A stretch of DNA of 64,000 bases from the NCBI RefSeq assembly GCF_002245535.1, contig NZ_NKCN01000021.1, forward strand, positions 1 through 64,000, in the 5' to 3' direction. The notes under the pieces are model-generated. The model made no database searches, was not told the origin of the DNA, and was given only the letters and a program-made list of their open reading frames with translations. Positions 61,694-64,000 of the stretch are shown one piece after another. The first letter of the stretch is position 1, and the number at the start of each line of letters is the position of its first letter. Source of the stretch: Mycobacterium lehmannii (lineage in GTDB: Bacteria > Actinomycetota > Actinomycetes > Mycobacteriales > Mycobacteriaceae). The position numbers and the translations under genes are program-made.

Positions 61694-62881
61694 ATGAGTA
61701 CCGAGTTCTCGCTGCCGCAACGTCGTGCGCTGGCAGTTGCGACGGTCATCGCGGTCGCGTTCGGCGCGTACTTCCTGCGCGGCTTCTTCATCCTCATCGT
61801 GGTGGCAGCGGTGGGCGCCTACCTGTTCTCACCGCTGTACGCGTGGCTCAACAAGAAGATGGGCCGGGGGCTGTCGGCGACGCTGACCTTGCTCGCCGCA
61901 TTCGCCGCGGTGATCGTGCCGCTGAGCCTGTTCGTCACGCTCGCGGTCGTGCAGATCTCGACCATGGTGGAGCGGGTGGCCGAGTGGGTCGGCCGCACCG
62001 ACCTGTCCGCGCTCGGCGATCGGGCGCTGCAGTTCGTCAACGACCTGTTGCGCCGCGTGCCTTACATCGACACCACGGTCACCCCGGAGTCGCTGCAGAG
62101 TTCGATGGCTCGGGTCGCTCAGGAGGCCGGCCAGTGGTTGCTCGGCCTGCTGCAGGGCGCCGCCGGCGGCCTGTTCGGCGCCGTCACCGCCATGATCCTG
62201 TTCGTGTACGTGTTCGTGTCGCTACTGACGAACCGCGAACGCGTGGTGGCGATAATCCGCCAGCTCAACCCCCTCGGCGAGGGGATCACCGACGTCTACA
62301 TGGAGAAGATGGGCGCGATGGTGAAGGGCACCGTGATGGGCCAGTTCGTCATCGCGGTGTGCCAGGGCGTCGCGGGGGCCGCGTCGATCTACCTGGCGGG
62401 CTTCCATCAGGGTTTCTTCTTGTTCGCGGTGCTGCTGTCGGCGCTGTCGGTCATCCCGTTGGGCAGCGGTATCGTCACGATCCCGTTCGGTATCGGAATG
62501 ATCCTGTTCGGCAACATCTTCGGCGGCGCGTTCGTGATCCTGTTCCACCTGATCGTGGTCACCAACATCGACAACTTCCTGCGGCCCATCCTGGTGCCGC
62601 GCGAGGCCCGTCTGGACGCCGCGCTGATGCTGCTCGCCGTGTTCGCCGGAATCAGCATGTTCGGCGCGTGGGGCATCGTGATCGGACCGGTGCTGATGAT
62701 CGTCATCGTCACCACGATCAGCGTCTACCTCGAGGAGTACAAGGGCGTGCCGATGCGCAGGCCCGACTCGGCCGACGAGAAACCCAAACGCCGAAACCCG
62801 TTCTGGTGGTTGGGCCGTCGCATCAAGGAGGCGCGGGCCAAAACCCCAGCCGACCCGAAACCTAAACCAGCCGCTCCCTGA
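61694..62881 (+). CDS. AI-2E family transporter
   Basis: The ATG at 61694 gives 395 residues. It has about eight membrane helices in the AI-2E/UPF0118 layout: an N-terminal pair, a periplasmic helical loop near residues 110-140 and the conserved core HQGFFLFAVLLSALSVIPLGSG followed by DNFLRPILVPREARLD. Members export small molecules or ions; autoinducer transport is not general. The C-terminal 50 residues are basic. It starts 11 bp after the SDR pair and its last 20 bases overlap the end of the convergent dienelactone hydrolase. Confidence 0.88.
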   Translation: MSTEFSLPQRRALAVATVIAVAFGAYFLRGFFILIVVAAVGAYLFSPLYAWLNKKMGRGLSATLTLLAAFAAVIVPLSLFVTLAVVQISTMVERVAEWVGRTDLSALGDRALQFVNDLLRRVPYIDTTVTPESLQSSMARVAQEAGQWLLGLLQGAAGGLFGAVTAMILFVYVFVSLLTNRERVVAIIRQLNPLGEGITDVYMEKMGAMVKGTVMGQFVIAVCQGVAGAASIYLAGFHQGFFLFAVLLSALSVIPLGSGIVTIPFGIGMILFGNIFGGAFVILFHLIVVTNIDNFLRPILVPREARLDAALMLLAVFAGISMFGAWGIVIGPVLMIVIVTTISVYLEEYKGVPMRRPDSADEKPKRRNPFWWLGRRIKEARAKTPADPKPKPAAP

Positions 62882-63779
62882 GGAACGCGACCACGCGCTT
62901 GAGGGCCGCGTCGGTCGGATGCCCTTCCTGGTGACGCAGTTCCAACGTCAACACCGAGTGAGCCATCGCGCCGAAGCCGTGTTCGTTGCCCTTGCCCGAG
63001 TCGATCTCGATCACCTCGAACGCGTCGCCGAGCCGGTCCTTGAGCGTTTTGAAGCGCTCCGCAGGCACCAGCGGATCCTTGCTGAAACGCAAACCCAGCG
63101 CGCACAACCCTTCGTCGGCGGCGCGGCGCTCGACGACCTTCAGCTCGGCCTCGGACAGGCCAGGGTCTCTGCGCTGCTTCGGTGTCAGCGGCAACGGCAG
63201 CGACGGCTGGCTCAGCACCGGCGCGAGAACGCTGTCGTCGACGGCGGCGGCCAGGGCGAAGCCGCCGGTGAAGCACTGGCCGATGACTCCGACCCCCTTG
63301 CCCGGCGTCTGCGCGTTGAGGTCGCGGGCCAGTGCGCGCAGGTAGTGCGCGACGGGGCGGTCGGCGTTGGTGGCGAATGCGGCGAATTCCTTGGCCACGC
63401 ACCCGCGCAGCATGACCGGCACCATGCCGGGGCGCATCGGCGGCGCACCGGGCGTGCCGAACAACGACGGAATCGCGACGGTGAACCCGGACTCCACGAG
63501 GTGATTGCCGAGCGCAAGGACGCCGGGGTGCACGCCGGGCATCTCGGGGATGAGCACCACACCGGGGCCCTCGCCCTTGCGGTAGACGTCGTGGGTGTAA
63601 CCGGCCGCGGTGAAGGGCGCGGGGGCCCACCCGGTGAGGTCGGCTTCCGGAGCCGCCCCGGCGGCGACATCAGGGTCCGGAGCCGCCCCGGCGGCGACAT
63701 CAGGGTCCGGAGCCGCCCCGGCGGCGACATCGGCTTCCGGAGCCGCCCCGGCGGCGACATCGGGGTCCGGTGCGGTCAT
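62862..63779 (-). CDS. dienelactone hydrolase family protein with N-terminal repeat
   Basis: The ATG at 63779 gives 305 residues. After a repetitive N-terminus the hydrolase domain begins at about residue 55 (YTHDVYRKGEGPGVVLIPEMPGV). The nucleophile is Cys in VGVIGQCFTGGFAL, as in dienelactone hydrolases, and GNEHGFGAM carries the catalytic His; an Asp lies between. The N-terminal 50 residues are tandem copies of the decapeptide AAPDPDVAAG or AAPEADVAAG, encoded by an exact 30-bp repeat. The repeat is not part of the family and is likely disordered. Confidence 0.87.
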   Translation of the reverse strand: MTAPDPDVAAGAAPEADVAAGAAPDPDVAAGAAPDPDVAAGAAPEADLTGWAPAPFTAAGYTHDVYRKGEGPGVVLIPEMPGVHPGVLALGNHLVESGFTVAIPSLFGTPGAPPMRPGMVPVMLRGCVAKEFAAFATNADRPVAHYLRALARDLNAQTPGKGVGVIGQCFTGGFALAAAVDDSVLAPVLSQPSLPLPLTPKQRRDPGLSEAELKVVERRAADEGLCALGLRFSKDPLVPAERFKTLKDRLGDAFEVIEIDSGKGNEHGFGAMAHSVLTLELRHQEGHPTDAALKRVVAFLRERLV

Positions 63780-63780
63780 G
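63631..63780. repeat. 30-bp in-frame tandem repeat
   Basis: Five consecutive 30-base periods, three of them complete copies (63661-63690, 63691-63720, 63721-63750) beginning GCGGCGACATC and ending GCCGCCCCG, with half copies on each side. Copies 1 and 2 are identical. Because 30 is divisible by three, changes in copy number keep the hydrolase frame and vary the N-terminal tail by ten residues. Confidence 0.85.
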
Positions 63781-63884
63781 GGCGCTTCTCCAGTTCGCTC
63801 GTTACGCGAGATTGAAACCATGCAGAGAAAGTGCGGGACGCGGTCTGCGTGGGTGCAATCTCGTCGAACGAGTCAATCGTGCTC

Positions 63885-64000
63885 CTACGGGACCGGCAGG
63901 GGCGCCGCGGTCTGCGTCGCCGCCGCAAGCGTACGAAAGTCGCCGGTATCCGCGGCGCCGGTCAGCGCTATCTGCGCCGGCCCGGTGGGGCCGGCCAGAC
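63885..64000 (-). CDS. C-terminal fragment of an unidentified gene, cut by the window edge
   Basis: An open frame enters from beyond the window edge on the minus strand and ends at TAG (63885-63887). The visible tail ends DTGDFRTLAAATQTAAPLPV followed by P; it is Ala/Thr/Pro-rich and uses G or C at third positions, as real genes here do. The short length prevents a family call. The gap 63780-63884 to the hydrolase holds no feature I can support. Confidence 0.35.
   Translation of the reverse strand, partial: LAGPTGPAQIALTGAADTGDFRTLAAATQTAAPLPVP

Noticed and set aside
63631-63780. CRISPR-like array
   Set aside because: The 30-bp units are directly adjacent with no spacers and encode an in-frame decapeptide repeat.

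Overview
The window is high-GC DNA from a mycobacterium, most likely a fast-growing environmental species (Mycolicibacterium-like). The evidence is a complete yrbE-mce lipid-import operon with Mce-associated proteins, an MmpL-type transporter, a WS/DGAT acyltransferase, many beta-oxidation enzymes and TetR/GntR regulators, and a block whose order matches, from memory, the M. tuberculosis Rv1106c-Rv1112 neighbourhood (3beta-HSD, xseB, xseA, Rv1109c-like, ispH, Rv1111c-like, ychF). I see no rRNA, tRNA, CRISPR array, phage or intact insertion sequence.

Layout. 1-4.8 kb: methyltransferase, TetR and MMPL transporter on the minus strand, then a DoxX-like protein and an untracked 43-residue small ORF. 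4.8-8.6 kb: nitronate monooxygenase, SDR and alpha-methylacyl-CoA racemase (minus), divergent from an enoyl-CoA hydratase. 8.7-13.4 kb: MFS transporter, CPBP protease, NAD(P)-binding protein, gamma-carbonic anhydrase-like protein and a secreted fasciclin protein with a strong terminator. 13.4-17.7 kb: thiolase, enoyl-CoA hydratase and acyl-CoA dehydrogenase operon, divergent from a FadR-type regulator across a 315-bp region rich in operator-like repeats. 17.7-20.5 kb: a DUF3556 membrane protein with a consensus KstR site at its start, a DoxX protein and a truncated DUF222 remnant. 20.5-34.7 kb: one long minus-strand unit of TetR, yrbEA, yrbEB, mceA-F, two Mce-associated proteins, an epoxide-hydrolase-like enzyme and a WS/DGAT enzyme. 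34.8-42.5 kb: mixed housekeeping and hypothetical genes, including a class III cyclase lacking a usual catalytic Asn and a secreted repeat protein. 42.5-46.1 kb: arsenic resistance (two ArsR, CadI/ArsI, DinB-like, ACR3, ArsC). 46.1-54.9 kb: the conserved ychF to 3beta-HSD block with a penicillin-binding lipoprotein beside ispH. 55-59.5 kb: hydrolase, then sulfatase, HAD phosphatase and formylglycine-generating enzyme. 59.5-64 kb: SRPBCC protein and two SDRs around a KstR-like palindrome, an AI-2E-family transporter, a dienelactone hydrolase with an in-frame 30-bp tandem repeat, and a partial gene at the edge.

How it fits together. Lipid and sterol use is the main theme: three TnnAACnnGTTnnA palindromes (before DUF3556, 3beta-HSD and the SDR/SRPBCC pair) suggest KstR-type control of dispersed genes, and the Mce importer is followed within 7-10 bp by lipid enzymes. 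Arsenic detoxification and sulfatase maturation are two further self-contained modules. Most of the content belongs to known families. The less familiar items are the gene groupings, candidate operators, small ORFs and divergent enzymes listed as findings.
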